Notes: generated from the letters alone by a model not told the origin. Shown: positions 12,240-23,163, numbered from the stretch's first letter. The stretch: 64,000 bases of DNA from Puccinia triticina (GCF_026914185.1 NC_070563.1:62001-126000); one strand, 5' to 3'. A program made the numbers and translations.

Positions 12240-12678
12240 CGGTAATCCAGTGCCAAGAGCCTACCACCACAGAGAAAATATGGATTTTGTGTTGACCTAG
12301 TCCCTAGAGCCACACCGCAAGCAAGCCGTATCATTCCACTTTCACTGGCGGAGAACCAAGCACTTCACACATTGATTGCGGAAGGACTGGCCAGCGGAAA
12401 AATCCGGAGAACCACATCACCATGGGCGGCCCCAGTTCCATTCACTGGGAAGAAGTACAGAAACCTCTGCCCCTGTTTTGACTACCAAAAACTCAACGCG
12501 CTGACAGTGAAAAACCGTTATCCCCTTCTGCTGACCATGGACCTGGCTGACAGCCTGCTGAACGCCGACACCTTCACAAAACTAGACCTCCGCGTGGCAG
12601 AGGGTGATGAGGATAAGCTAGCTTTCATTTGCAAGGCGGGGCAATTTGCTCCGCTCACTATGCCATTTGGACCCACGG
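12240..12678 (+). pseudogene. G1 reverse transcriptase, N-terminal part
   Basis: The frame reads SGKIRRTTSPWAAPVPF, RNLCPCFDYQKLNALTVKN and FTKLDLRVAEGDEDKLAF, ending MPFGPT. These are fingers/palm motifs of Ty3/gypsy RT (the usual sequence is S.SP.ASP..F, L....DYR.LN..T..N, T.LDLR). The gene is cut after GPT by the L1 solo LTR and resumes at 13540. Confidence 0.88.
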
Positions 12679-12768
12679 TGTAAGACTCAAAAGTGGTTGT
12701 GAAACCTTTTTGCTGAATGGAGAAGGGGATGAAGGAGGTGCAAGCTCTGCCCTTCTATACTACCAGCT

Positions 12769-12799
<31 letters not shown>

Positions 12800-13539
12800 T
12801 TAATAAGTGATAGGAGTGGTTAGCTCAAGATAAGTTTCTCGTGACACAGTATAAAAAAGGTTGTTATTCAGTATGTAAGAGTTGTTATATGTAAGTAAGA
12901 GGGTTGAGTGGGTACGTAAGTGTTTTGGGTGATGGGTGAGTATAAAACTTGATGAGTAATAAACTGAGGAAATACAGATGGGGGGGGAGAGCTCCTTATA
13001 TAGACAAATGTGAGGGATTTTGGCTCCAGGGCAGCCCCTGAGTGAGGTATTTTAGCTGGCCAGGACTGTACAACATGAGGGAGTTAAGAGGGATTGGCTG
13101 TGTACAATTTGGGGCTGTGCCAGATGATGTCATAGTTCATGCAAGGGGTGCATAAGATGTGCAGGGAATGATCAGGTGATGTAATAAGACCAAACAAAGT
13201 GGAGTTAGAAGGAACTAGAATGTGGGGACCATTCAGTTGAGGGGGCACAGACTGCAGGGGCAGTGCTGCATGATGTCATGTACATAACAAACAAACCCAA
13301 ACCAATATATTTAGTGGGGATAGAATGGTGTGGGGAATGTGACTTGGGTTGACTGGGTGCTACATGTTGTCCAAAGGGTCTAACTTCCAGTGTAGTGGGG
13401 CTCCAGTGATGCTTTCAGTGGGGAATAGGGGTTACTTGTGCCGTGGAGTCCATTTATGGTGTCCAATGGATGGTATCTTGAGGCCTTCTATATGTACATG
13501 AGAAAAACATTTGATTTTTCACATTTTTTGCATACCACA
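12679..13539. mobile_element. Solo LTR, family L1 copy A (861 bp), inserted in G1 RT
   Basis: It begins TGTAAGACTC, ends ACCACA, and is flanked by ACGG at 12675-12678 and 13540-13543. Removing it and one ACGG rejoins the RT frame as ...GPTGVPGYFQ. An internal TATA-like CTTATATAGAC near 12993 would fit an LTR promoter. A diverged longer copy lies at 25292-26478. Confidence 0.85.
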
Positions 13540-14100
13540 ACGGGAGTGCCGGGATACTTTCAATACCTCATGCAAGACATCCTCATTGGACAAATTGGAA
13601 GCAACACCGCTGTGTACCTGGATGACATCATGTTTACACAGAGAAAGGCTCTGATCACACAGCGGCGGTCAACAGAATCCTGGAGACCCTGAGCAAGCAT
13701 CAATTATGGCTGAAACCAGAGAAATGTGAATTTTTGAAACCAGAGGTGGAATATCTCGGGCTCTTAATTGTGTGTAGCCGGATTAAAATGGACCCTGCAA
13801 AAGTGAAGGCGGTGACGGGAGTGGCCCGCACCGCAGAACGTTATGGAACTCCAGCAGTTCATTGGATTCTCCAACTTTCACCGCTGGTTCATTGACCACT
13901 TCTTGGGGATGATCTGACCAAAGAGAAAACCCCCTTTGTTTGGGACAAGAAATGTAACTCCGCGTTTGAATGCCTGAAGACCACCTTCACTTCCACTCCA
14001 ATACTCAAGATTGCGGACCCATACAAGCCGTTTATCTTGGAATGCAACTTCTCCAACTTCGCGCTCGGAGCAGTTCTGTCTCAAGTCTGCAACAAAGACA
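13540..14100 (+). pseudogene. G1 RT C-terminal part and start of RNase H
   Basis: Continues the RT with PGYFQYLMQDILIG and the catalytic box YLDDIM (about 13615), then WLKPEKCEFLKPEVEYLGL and the tether region. The RNase H start PFVWDKKCNSAFECLK...ILKIADPYKPFILECNFSNFALGAVLSQ follows. Frames are interrupted. The block ends where the copia-type element is inserted. Confidence 0.85.
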
Positions 14101-14296
14101 TGTTGTGGGGGACACAAGATGAAAAGAACCAAAGTTCATGGTTGACAAACCTATGACACTTGGTGGGTGAGAAAGATGTTCTGATTCACTAAGAGGAAAA
14201 CACCAGCAGTAATCTGGTATGGACTATATACATAATTCCTTGTGTTTTGATTGAAGCATACTACATATGATATATAAGCATATGGGTATCTCAACA
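14101..14296 (-). repeat. LTR of the copia-type element (3' LTR in coding sense)
   Basis: 196 bp, TGTTGTGGGGGACACAAGAT to ATCTCAACA, matching the copy at 16899-17087 with scattered substitutions and small indels. Confidence 0.85.
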
Positions 14297-14413
14297 CACC
14301 CCCTTGCTGAAAACAAAACTAAGTTAATTGAATTAACTGCTACTACTCATGATAACTGGTAAATGGTTGTCTTCATATGGGGGACAGAAAAGTAATAATT
14401 ATAAAAGATTTAT

Positions 14414-15779
14414 GGGTTTACTTTGCGCATGGAGGGAAACTTGTTGCGCACGGGAATTTCCGTTGACTCAACATCACGTGACGTTGGGCCCCCCTCCGTG
14501 CGCGCCACCAGCTCCCCTCAAAAAACTATCCGCACACGGGGGTGCCGTGCAGTGACAGGTGGCCGGGTTGAGACACTCCGGCCATCCGGAGGAAACAAAA
14601 CCCTTGATGACCGGCACAGACCGGTCATCAAGAGGGTATATCACATCTCTCTCAATGACCGGTACAGACCAGTCATTGGGAGGCTACAATCCTCTCAATG
14701 ACCGGCACAGACCAGTCATCGGGAGGCTACATCCCTCCCTCTCAATGACCGGTACAGACCGGTCATTGGGAGGCTAAAATACTCTTGATGACTGGAATAG
14801 ACTGGTCATCCGGAGGCTACATCCCTCTTGATGACCGGAATAGACCGGTCATTGAGAGGCTACATCCCTCTCAATGACCGGAATAGACCGGTCATCGAGA
14901 GGCTACATCCCTCTTGATGACCGGAATAGACCGGTCATCAGGAGGTTACATCCCTCCCGATGACCGGAGTAGACCGGTCACCAAGAGGATACATCTCTCT
15001 CAATGACCAGCATTCCGGTCATCGAGAGACCACATCTCTCTCAATGACCGACATTCCGGTCATCAAGAGAACACATCTCTCTCAATGACCGGCATTCCGG
15101 TCATCAAGAGAACACATCCCTCTCAATGACTGGCATAGACCAGTCATTGAGAGGGATGTGTCCCCTTGATGAACAGTACAGACCGGTCATCAAGGGGGAT
15201 GTATCCTCTTGATGACCGGTCTATTTGGGTCATCAAGAGGGATGTCACCTCTTGATGACCGGTCTATCCCGTTCATCGAAGGGGATGTGTCCTCTCAATG
15301 ACCGGTCTATTTTGGTCATCCATTGGGAGGGATGTAACCTCCTGATGACTGGTCTATTCCGGTCATCAAGAGGGATGTAGCCTCTTGATGACCGGTCTAT
15401 GCCGGTCATCGAGAGGGATGTAGCCTCCCAATGACCGGTCTATTCCGGTCATCAAGAGGTATGTAGCCTCCCAATGACCAGTCTGTACTGGTGATTGAGA
15501 GGGATGTAGCCTCCCAATGACCGGTCTGTACCGGTCATTGAGAGAGATGTGATATACCCTCTTGATGACCGGTCTGTGCCGGTCATTGAGGGAATTGTTT
15601 CCTCCGGATGGCCGGAGTGCTTCACCCCGGCCACCTGTAACCGCACGGCACCCCCGTGTGCGGATAGTTTTTTGAGGGGAGCTGGTGGCGCGCACGGAGG
15701 GGGGCCCGACGTCACGTGACGTTGAGTCAACGGAAATTCTTGTGCGCAACGAGTTTCCCTCCGTGCGCGAAGTAAACCC
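14414..15779. mobile_element. Foldback element built of palindromic about 40-bp repeats
   Basis: Long terminal inverted arms start GGGTTTACTTTGCGCATGG and end with the complement at 15779. Each arm is about 190 bp. Between them lie more than twenty diverged units of the form CTCAATGACCGG...CCGGTCATTGAG followed by AGGCTACATC. Every unit is itself an inverted repeat. The left half carries the units in one orientation and the right half in the other, so the element can fold as one long hairpin and as many small ones. No coding region or clear target duplication is visible. Confidence 0.85.
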
Positions 15780-15994
15780 GAAAATTGAAGAGTTAATTGG
15801 GCCAGAGATCCATTGACGACAAAAGACAGGGAGATATCATTATAATAAGTATACCTAAAGTCGCCAGAGAGGAATTAGCCGGAGTTGCCGTTCCTACAAA
15901 GTTAATTGTTTTCCAATTTGGGATTCATCCCCAAACAACGTCAATTTTGGGATCAAAATCTTCTTCTTTCTTCCTCATCACTAGGACCACCCCC

Positions 15995-16756
15995 TCAGAG
16001 AGTCACCGTTAACGCCGCGCTGGCTTGAGTTTCAAATCTTGCCTTCTGTTTGTTCTTGGCGGGAGGGTTGGGACAAACCGTGGTGTGATGGCTGATCTCG
16101 CCACATTTAAAGCAGCCTTGCTTCCTCTTCCTCACAATAGCCGGCAATGCAAAGGATTCTGGGGGTTGATCAAAGGAAACCTCCATCAACACCTCGTGCG
16201 CTTCGAGCGATCCAATTGCATCATCAAGTGATATTTCAACTGGGGATTAGACAAGATGATCATGGGTTGGCTTCAAAGAGTCGTCCGATCCGCGGAGCAA
16301 ACGATCACAGACTTGTTGATCCGCAGGCAACAGTTTAACCAACTTGAGGTCAGAGGCCACATTCTTGATTCGAGCAATCCATGTAGCAATTGGTTTGTTT
16401 GGGTCGTAAAAAGCAGTCCAGAATGCATCCTCAAGCATAATTTTCCTTGCCTGGGTGTTCTTCTCGTAGGTGTCGCAGATTTTCTTGAAGAGGATGCTTA
16501 CTGGTTTGACGTCCTTGAACCTTATAGCCAGATTGACTGATAGCATCATTTTCATGGTGGCTCAAGCCACCTCAGACAAGTGATCCCAGTCTGTTGCGGA
16601 CTCTTCCACAACGATATCGTGGATTCCAAAGATCGCAAAAAGCTCCTCAAGACAAGTTCTCCGGGCTGGGAAACCGACTGGATTTCCGTCAAGGATCGGG
16701 ACGTTTCCAATGAGTGCCACGGGGTTTTGCATGGAATGGGCCGGCATTTTGTTCAA
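15995..16756 (-). pseudogene. Copia-type gag (UBN2-like) with zinc knuckle, two in-frame stops
   Basis: One continuous minus frame reads MNKMPAHSMQNPVALIG...NPVGFPARR, then SILFKKICDTYEKNTQARKI, FWTAFYDPNKPIATWIARI and LLPADQQVCDRLLRG. These are typical copia gag helices. It ends with the knuckle CFKCGEISHHTTVC followed by a basic tail. Two stops interrupt it, TGA before ATMKMML and TAA after HDHLV. The order, length (about 250 residues) and the flanking LTRs identify the nucleocapsid polyprotein of the element. Confidence 0.82.
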
Positions 16757-16881
16757 GACAAGTTTAAGAGCGAGGGAGTTTGACGGTCCAATTTCCGAGA
16801 ACAGTTTAGATCGAAGTCAAGGAGGAAGTTGAGTTTGAGATTTATTTTGAAAGGAAGATTGAGTTCGTGAGCAGGGTGAGC

Positions 16882-16898
16882 GGATGGGCCTCATAACC
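16882..16898 (-). promoter_or_regulatory. Primer-binding site complementary to half tRNA-iMet
   Basis: Immediately inside the 5' LTR the minus strand reads GGTTATGAGGCCC, complementary to an initiator-tRNA anticodon loop (CUCAUAACC) with one extra G. Copia/Ty1-type elements are known to use such half-tRNA primers. Confidence 0.7.
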
Positions 16899-17087
16899 TG
16901 TTGCGGGGGACGCAAGATGAAAAGAACCAAAGTTCATGTTTGAAAAACCTATGACACTTTGTGAGTGAGAAAGATGTTCTGATTCACTAAGAGGAAAACA
17001 CCAGCAGTAATCTGGCATGGACTACATATATACAAGATTACTCATGTTTTGATTGAAACATACTAAATATGATATATAATCTCAACA
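16899..17087 (-). repeat. LTR of the copia-type element (5' LTR in coding sense)
   Basis: 189 bp, partner of 14101-14296. In minus sense it starts TGTTGAGATTATATATCATA, an AT-rich stretch suited to a promoter. Confidence 0.85.
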
Positions 17088-17225
17088 AGCCAAAGAGATC
17101 CACCCCATTGCTTACTTGTCCCAATCATTGGTGCAGGCGGAGAGGAACTAAGAGATTTTTGACAAGGAACTGTTGGCCATTGTTGCCGCCTTCAAAGAGT
17201 GGTGGCAGTAGCTTGAAGGATATTG
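17088..17225 (+). pseudogene. G1 RNase H, middle part
   Basis: Reads KEIHPIAYLSQSLVQAERN, one stop, then EIFDKELLAIVAAFKEWW. This is the classic gypsy RNase H segment P.AY.S..L..AE.NY.I.DKELLAIV. It continues the frame cut at 14100 by the copia-type element and is cut again at about 17225. Confidence 0.88.
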
Positions 17226-17340
17226 AGAGTAGATTGTCTGCTCAGTTTCAGCGTGCCACAATGCCAATGTTAAATGCACTTAGTTTTTTCCTCTTGCATA
17301 TTATGTGTGTCATCACCTCAAACTCATTTCTATGCAATGT

Positions 17341-17382
<42 letters not shown>

Positions 17383-17470
17383 TATGTGAGTTTGACTCTC
17401 ACAGTACACAAGGTTGTGGGTTCAATACCCACTTCACTCGGACCATACTTTTCACAAGTTCAATAAAGGA
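17226..17470. mobile_element. About 245-bp insertion in G1 containing a tRNA-like sequence (SINE candidate)
   Basis: The RNase H reading breaks after the AFKEWWQ-LEG region and resumes with HCLTGIVYTYHQNL near 17475. Between them sits the tRNA-like sequence at 17339-17410. A second T-arm-like hairpin, TTGTGGGTTCAATACCCAC, lies directly downstream. No target duplication was resolved. Confidence 0.5.
17339..17410 (+). tRNA. tRNA-like sequence, probably a pseudogene or SINE head
   Basis: Acceptor arms GTGTACT/AGTACAC pair perfectly, D-stem GCTC/GAGC is intact, and the T arm GTGAG-TTTGACT-CTCAC is canonical. The anticodon arm TCACTCATGAATGCTGA pairs poorly and lacks a clear U33, so no amino-acid identity can be assigned. 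It lies in an insertion inside a dead retroelement. Shape is seen; function is doubtful. Confidence 0.4.
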
Positions 17471-17715
17471 AACCCGCACTGCCTGACCGGCATAGTTTAC
17501 ACATACCACCAGAACCTGTAAAGCTTCATGACCACCAAGGAGCGCACTAGGAGACAGGTGCAGTGGGTGGAGACCATGGGTTGCTTGGATTACAAAATCA
17601 TTTTCCGCCCGGGCCGCCAAGCCACCAAACCCAATGCTCTTTCCAGAAGACCAGACCTTGCCCCCGCCCCTGGCAAGAAACTGGCCTTTGGCCATGTGGT
17701 GGTTGACACTGTACA
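17471..17715 (+). pseudogene. G1 RNase H C-terminus and linker to integrase
   Basis: Contains YTYHQNL, FMTTKERTRRQVQWVE, LDYKIIFRPGRQATKPNALSRRPDLAP. The last motif (G..N..ADALSR) is the hallmark end of gypsy RNase H. A stop separates HQNL from SFMTT. Confidence 0.88.
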
Positions 17716-18545
17716 CATTTCAGGATCAAGATTGACGGCTGCAGCAAGACTCTCAAGCTCAAGACTTCTCATCCACTCAAACCTCAGGATTTCCTCCCCC
17801 TTCCCTTCTTCTCTTCTTCCTCCCCTTTATTTTATGTCTTCCCCCCCCCTCTCTTCAATCCATCAACCTCACCTTCTCTACTTCTCCATCTTTCCCTTCC
17901 TCCTTCACTCTCACTTTCTCCTTTTTTCCTGTTTCTTGGTCCTAACACAGTATAAATGTGGGTTTATTTGTGCCTCATGGTTTCTGTTTTCTAGAATCAT
18001 TTTCTCCATTCCCATCTGGTCTCATCCCTTTTATCTCTTCATCTGGTTCTCTTGCTTTGTCCTGCTAGTTGGTGCCCTGAATATCTTGTGTGGTGGTGTG
18101 GTTTCTATTCCTCTCTGTCTTTCTGATTTATGTTTTGTATGTAGGGAGATGATGCCATGTGTGTGACAGGCCTCCAGGATTCCAAGTCCAGCGCGGGCTT
18201 GGATGAGAGGAGGCCATAGCATTCTGTACTGATCCAAGTTGGAGGCCATCAAATTTTATTGATCTGATTCTTGATTCTTGCCAATCCAACCTTGATTCTG
18301 CGCTCAGAGCTTCTTGATCTTTGTCGGAGTTATTCTTCTGAGTTCACCAAACCAAACCACCACAGAGAATCAAGCTCTTGTCATACCTCAAAATAACCAC
18401 ACCCCCACCTCAAACGCTATTGATTTTGATCCACTGTTGGACTCTCTTGTCGGACCACTCCTGAGGGCAGCCTTTTGGCACCTATTCCCCTCTCTGTGCT
18501 GCCACCGGCCTAGCACCGGACAGAGCTCCATAACATCTGTTGAAG
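17716..18545. other. Insertion of unknown type splitting G1 between RNase H and integrase
   Basis: The pol frame is lost after LAFGHVV and resumes around 18546. The intervening DNA is strongly pyrimidine-rich on the plus strand at about 17780-18140, with an open frame that is low complexity only. No terminal repeat was found. Confidence 0.4.
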
Positions 18546-18910
18546 CCCAACAACATCACACAGCAGACCTTTGCAGAGATATTGCTGTTTGGATCCTGGT
18601 TTGAGGACAAGTCCATTGACTTGGCGGAGGCGGAGCATTGGTTCGAGGTTGATGTACTAGGAGTGGATGCGGAGCATGAGGCAGAGGACGGACTGGCCAT
18701 GTTGAATGCGGAGCTTGTTGCCAGAATCAGGGAATTGACTCCACTTGACGCACAACTGACCAGATGGATGGAATCCTTGAGAACCTCCGGGGGAAACCAG
18801 AACAGATACGCGGAGGCAGATGGCACTTTGTACAACAAGGGACAGATAGTTGTACCAGCGGACCCAGCACTGCGGATGGAGATATTGAAGAGCCAATGTG
18901 GTGCTCCATT
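18546..18910 (+). pseudogene. G1 integrase N-terminal region, truncated
   Basis: The frame includes ELVARIRELTPLDAQLTRWM and ends NRYAEADGTLYNKGQIVVPADPALRMEILKS, the segment preceding the HHCC zinc-binding domain of gypsy integrase. The remainder of integrase is missing because LTR-like DNA (L2) begins at about 18911. Confidence 0.75.
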
Positions 18911-19683
18911 ACCCCTATAGACCTTCACAAATACTTCATTATTATTGCATATTCAGAATCCACGCCTCATTTCACCTTTAGTCACTCATACATAGTACCC
19001 CTTTATCTTCAATGGTTCAATAGTTATAGAGAATATAAGATTTACAGAAAACCTACAGTCTTCATTAGTTACAAAACTCATTTCATTAGTAACTTACTTA
19101 AATAATTACAGTACATTCCTCTTACAGATATTTTCTCACATATTAAACCTCTTACATACATTTCTCATCATGTACTATGCCTATTGAACACATTACATCA
19201 TTGGATCTGTGCTTATCTCTTTCAGTAGTGTGTTGTTACTATGTTCACATTCCCATCCACATTTGTACAACCTTTCTTCCCATAGCCATAATTCCTCTTA
19301 ACTGCTCATCTTTCAGATTAACATAAGAACTGTCCTTCCCCCCTCACTTGTACATTATGCAGAGATTATAGTATAAATTCCTCATCACCTCATTTCTTAT
19401 TGAAATAATTGCTATTGCCATTGAACCCATTGCTATTGCACATTACCCATTGAACCCCTGAAATCACCATTGCTATTGAACCATTGCCATTGCTTCCCCC
19501 TCTTCAATCATTGCCCCAACCCTGTCATCCTCAATAGTCAAGCAGTAGCTAAAGCTCATAGTACTAGCTCCTAAGATCAAGTAGAAATCAGCCACACCTT
19601 TTCTTTCTTTTTCTTAGTGTTACTTTCATCCCCTCAGCATTAGTCAGGAAGGCAGCCTCATCAGCACCCTTGCATAGCTTACA
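18911..19683. repeat. LTR-like sequence L2, copy 1 (5' truncated)
   Basis: From CTTCACAAA through CATTATTATTGCATATTCAG to a right end GCTTACA at 19683 it aligns with the complete copy at 36472-37364. Its left end lacks the first roughly 60 bp of that copy. It may be a truncated solo LTR or the LTR preceding G2. Confidence 0.75.
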
Positions 19684-20505
19684 TTAGTGTTGAATTTCAG
19701 TCTTGTTTCTCCTCATCCCCAAAATCCCTACACTTTTTCCTCACACCATTCCATCCTTTTTTATCCTCCACTATGGGCTTGTTTTCAGATCAAAGTTATC
19801 CAAAACTTATGTTGCCCCCTCTCTATGTGGTCTGTCTTTTATCCTTGGTCATGCTTCTCTCTTACCATCTTGTGGGCATTGATCCCTGATTAGAATAGAG
19901 TATGTATTAGCTTTCCAGGTTACTGCTTATCCTCTAGATTGCGCGCTTCTCTGATGGGGATAATAATGTACCTTTTGACATGTCACAATGAGTTTGGGAA
20001 GTTTCTTATTCAATATTCCTTTTTATTCATTATTATTCTCACCCACATTTTGACCACATGTACACAGACTACTTATACGGTGCTAGATACATGTGAATCA
20101 AAATCATCGGTTCATCTCCTTCTTTTTACACCCTTTGAGACGGTCCAGTGAGAAATACCCATCTCACTGTCCATATTCTTGCTTCACTTCTCAGACCCCA
20201 TTTTGGTCTCACAACTTCAAAAATCAACAATTAGTACTAGTGTTGCTTTCCATTTCCCTTCCAAGCTCTATTCTCACCTTTGAGTAGTTCCACAAGTGGT
20301 GTCCCAAAAGTGGCTTTTCTATACTTCAGATATCTTCAGCTCTAGTAACACTCTTACCATCAGCTACATACTACTTTACCTACACTTCTCACACCCCTCC
20401 TTGATAAACCAACCTCCTGCTTTCAACCATCAGTAACACTATAAGCACATCCATTATCAACCTTCAACACCTCCAGACTTAAAGTTCAACTTACCTACTT
20501 CAACT
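19684..20505. other. Leader-like non-coding DNA before G2 gag
   Basis: T- and C-rich sequence without a supported gene. It could be the untranslated leader of G2, but no tRNA primer-binding site is evident next to the L2 end. Confidence 0.3.
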
Positions 20506-21914
20506 ATGTCTGCCCAAGGAAGCCCCAGTACCAATATTGCCCCCAGTCTTTACCCTCCAGTGGATCCTTCCAGTAATGCTGCAAACCAGGACCCCATCCC
20601 TTCAAATGTCGGCCAGACTCAAGATACTTCCATTGGTCCAGGTCCTCAGGCTTCTTCCACTGCTCCAGATCCTCAGGCTTCTTCCACTGGTCCAGGTCCT
20701 CAGGCTACTTCCACTACTTCCAGGCCCCAGGTTTCTTCTACAGCTCCAAAACCCCAGGCTTCTTCCAGCGCACCTATGTTTAGTGGATACAGGGACAACA
20801 ATCAGCAATCAGATGATTCAGAGGATTTAGGCATTCCAGTCTGCTTCCCAGACACCCACACCAAAGGGATCACTCTACACACTCCACCGAATCTATGACC
20901 AATTTTTAAACAGGGCTGAGGGAACCAGCTATGCCTAGATACCAGGATCCCATCAGCAGAGGAGTCAAAATTAAACCTGTGGACAAGGAGCTCTTCTTTG
21001 ATGGAACCAACATGCCTGTGGAGAAATTTATCAGAAGGTATGAAAGTGCTGGAAGAGATGATGGTGCTAGCTCTAGGGAACTAGCTGGAAAAATTATTGC
21101 TTTTATCAAAGGACTGGACCTTAAGGATGAAGTGGAAGACATGTCAGGCCATGAAAACTTGGATTGGGAAACTTTGAAGAAGCAATTACTCACCAGGTTT
21201 GGAACTTCTCAGCCATTGGTGAGATACACCAGGGAGGATCTCAAGAAACTAGTACACAAATCTGCCCAGGATGGAGGAATCAGCACCTTGGAAAATTTCA
21301 ACACCTTTAGAAAAAAAATTGAAACCATCACTCACTACTTGGTAAGAATGGGGTATAGTACCAGCTTGGAGGAATTCAGGCATCTTCTCTTGGAAACTCT
21401 CCACAAGGACTTGGACCAACGTGTTACTAGGAGCCTGATGAAGGACAACAAAATGCTAGCTTCAAAGGATGGAGGTGATATTTTGCCAGACACTGAAACC
21501 CTGCTTACTTACATCCACCAGGAGGTTTATTCAAGATCAATGGTTAAAAGAAGGACTGAATGGAGGACAGAGGAAAATTTCACTTTGGAAAACTCACCTA
21601 GGATCTCCAAGACCACTCTTTCTGCTCAAAAGACTGCTCCCACCTCTGTTATTTCTTTGGACAAGCAAGTGGAACTCCTTACCAAGCAAATGTCATCCCT
21701 CTCTGCTGGAAAAGGACTACCTCCTCACATGGACAAACTTTCTTCAAGATGGCCTTTCAAATGTCATTATTGTCATCAAGAAACCCATGGAACCAGCAGC
21801 TGCTCTCAACTTGCCCAGGATATTTCTAGTGATGCTGTTAACGGAAAGACTACAAACTCCCATACAAATCAGTTATTCCATGGAACCCAACCAGACCAAT
21901 CAGAACCCCAGTAG
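20506..21914 (+). pseudogene. G2 Ty3/gypsy gag polyprotein in two frames
   Basis: Frame 20506-20898 starts MSAQGSPSTN and contains a proline/glutamine/serine repeat (PQASSTAPDPQASSTGPGPQ) ending in a TGA. Frame 20931-21914 (327 residues) starts MPRYQDPISRGVKIKPV and has the capsid-type helices FDGTNMPVEKFIRRYESAGR, IKGLDLKDEVEDMSG and TLKKQLLTRFG. Its end carries CHYCHQETHGTSSC, a CCHC knuckle (CX2CX4HX4C). Typical gypsy gag with the two parts separated by a stop and about 30 bases. No start is needed for the second part if it derives from one ORF. Confidence 0.8.
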
Positions 21915-22279
21915 AGGAATTTTCTAAATCTGTCACCAAGCTTACATCTTCTTTTGGCCAATTAGAGGAGGATCCATAATTTTACCAGTCCCACAGCTAT
22001 TAGGCAGACCTTGGGAAAAGGACCAGAAGCAGCTCTAAGGACCAGGATGAAGAGGAACCAGTTCAGTCAGACAAAAGGATTAGAAAGGAAAAGGAGACTC
22101 TCATGGACATGGATACAGATGACTTAATCCAAAGGCCCAGCCCCCTTCTCCTGCAGCTCAAAAGCCTCCTACTTCCAAAAGCTCCCCTCAAGTCAGATTC
22201 CTTTTGAACCTTAAAAAACAAACTCCAGCCCCCAAAACGCGCAAGACCACCCCATGAGGACCACTGATCCTCACTCAAT

Positions 22280-23163
22280 CTGCGCGGGTGGAAAAACCTG
22301 GACATTGCTGGGCTCACGGCCCTGTTTTATATGTAGAGACTGTAAAATGAAGATGTGTCTGGTGAGAGTCAAACTCACGACCTCAGCTATGCTGAGACAC
22401 ATAAGTGCTGCCTTTACCAACTGGGCTACAGATGCTTGTGGCTGCCAGCTGGGTGGTTGGTTGGTAGTGCTCATGTGTTGATCCAACAGCCCTCCATACT
22501 GTGGTGATACATCATGGTAGCAGACTAACAGACAACTCAACATTATACACGCAAATTAAGAGCTCAGCATCCATTGCATTGTCCCTTGTGCTTTTGTGAC
22601 AGTCAGCCTGCTCTTTGCACCCGCGCATTTGGTCTTTTGAATTCAATGAATTGTATTTACCAATAGCAGCCCTCCACTGCCTCAATTCCCCAAAACTTGA
22701 GCGGTACACTCTACCAACGCCAGATCTGTTTTCATTCCCCTTGTGCTTTTGTTCCGCACAGCTTGCTTTTTGCAATTTGCCATATCACCGTTTTGTTGTT
22801 TCTGCATTCAGCCACAGCTATTTTGCAATCACAAGTTTCAATCTCCTGCCAATTCCGTGCATCTATACAAAAGCTAGCGTGTAATCACAACCCATTTTTT
22901 TGGTGCCGTCAATGGTTGAAGCACTTGATTCCACTCTCCATTCCACCTTCTCAACCTACATCTACCATTTCTGTGTATCTATAGAATGCCGAGCGCGCAA
23001 CCACAATGCAATTTTATGGCGCCAACAAAGTCTGAAGCTCTCAGGTCCAGTCCACTCCCCATTCCGCTTCCTCAAACCAAAATTGTCTCTTGATCCTTGC
23101 CTTGCCCCCAAACAACTGGCTTTCCTCTTCCGCAAAAACTTTGCTTCCACCAATCCAAAATCA
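22280..23163. other. Insert between G2 gag and protease; non-coding part
   Basis: Gag-like DNA fades near 22260 and protease-like coding appears from about 23920. The insert contains a tRNA-like sequence and T/C-rich flank of the next ORF. Confidence 0.35.
22355..22435 (-). tRNA. tRNA-like sequence, probable pseudogene or SINE head
   Basis: On the minus strand GCATCTG-TA-GCCCAGTTGGTAAAGGC gives acceptor and D arm, and GTGAG-TTTGACT-CTCAC a canonical T arm identical to that at 17339-17410. The middle is about 9 nt too long and could hold a small intron or damage. The 3' acceptor matches only partly. Identity unassigned. Confidence 0.4.

Larger units (their letters stand above)
14101..17087 (-). 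mobile_element. Gag-only (TR-GAG-like) copia-type LTR element inserted in G1 RNase H
   Basis: LTRs at 14101-14296 and 16899-17087 share most of their sequence and end TGTTG/CAACA. Coding sense is the minus strand. Flanking pentamers AGACA and AGCCA differ by one base and are the likely target duplication. Next to the 5' LTR (minus sense) is GGTTATGAGGCCC, matching the half-tRNA initiator-Met primer used by copia elements. Internally there is a gag but no protease, integrase, RT or RNase H. A foldback element fills the place where pol would be. It is probably mobilised in trans if at all. Confidence 0.8.

Noticed and set aside
14540..15590. Regularly spaced repeats that superficially resemble a CRISPR array
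   Set aside because: Units are imperfect, each is a palindrome, they reverse orientation at the centre, and they lie inside terminal inverted arms in a fungal retroelement. There are no unique spacers or cas genes.
17339..17410. Functional tRNA gene
   Set aside because: The anticodon arm does not pair properly, U33 is missing, and it is embedded in an insertion within a dead gypsy element. Kept only as tRNA-like.
18880..18912. Shared GTGGTGCTCCATT near both L2 copies, as if both inserted in the same gene
   Set aside because: At copy 1 the bases encode the G1 integrase (KS.CGAPL) and at copy 2 the DUF6589-like gene. The 13-base match is most likely coincidence.
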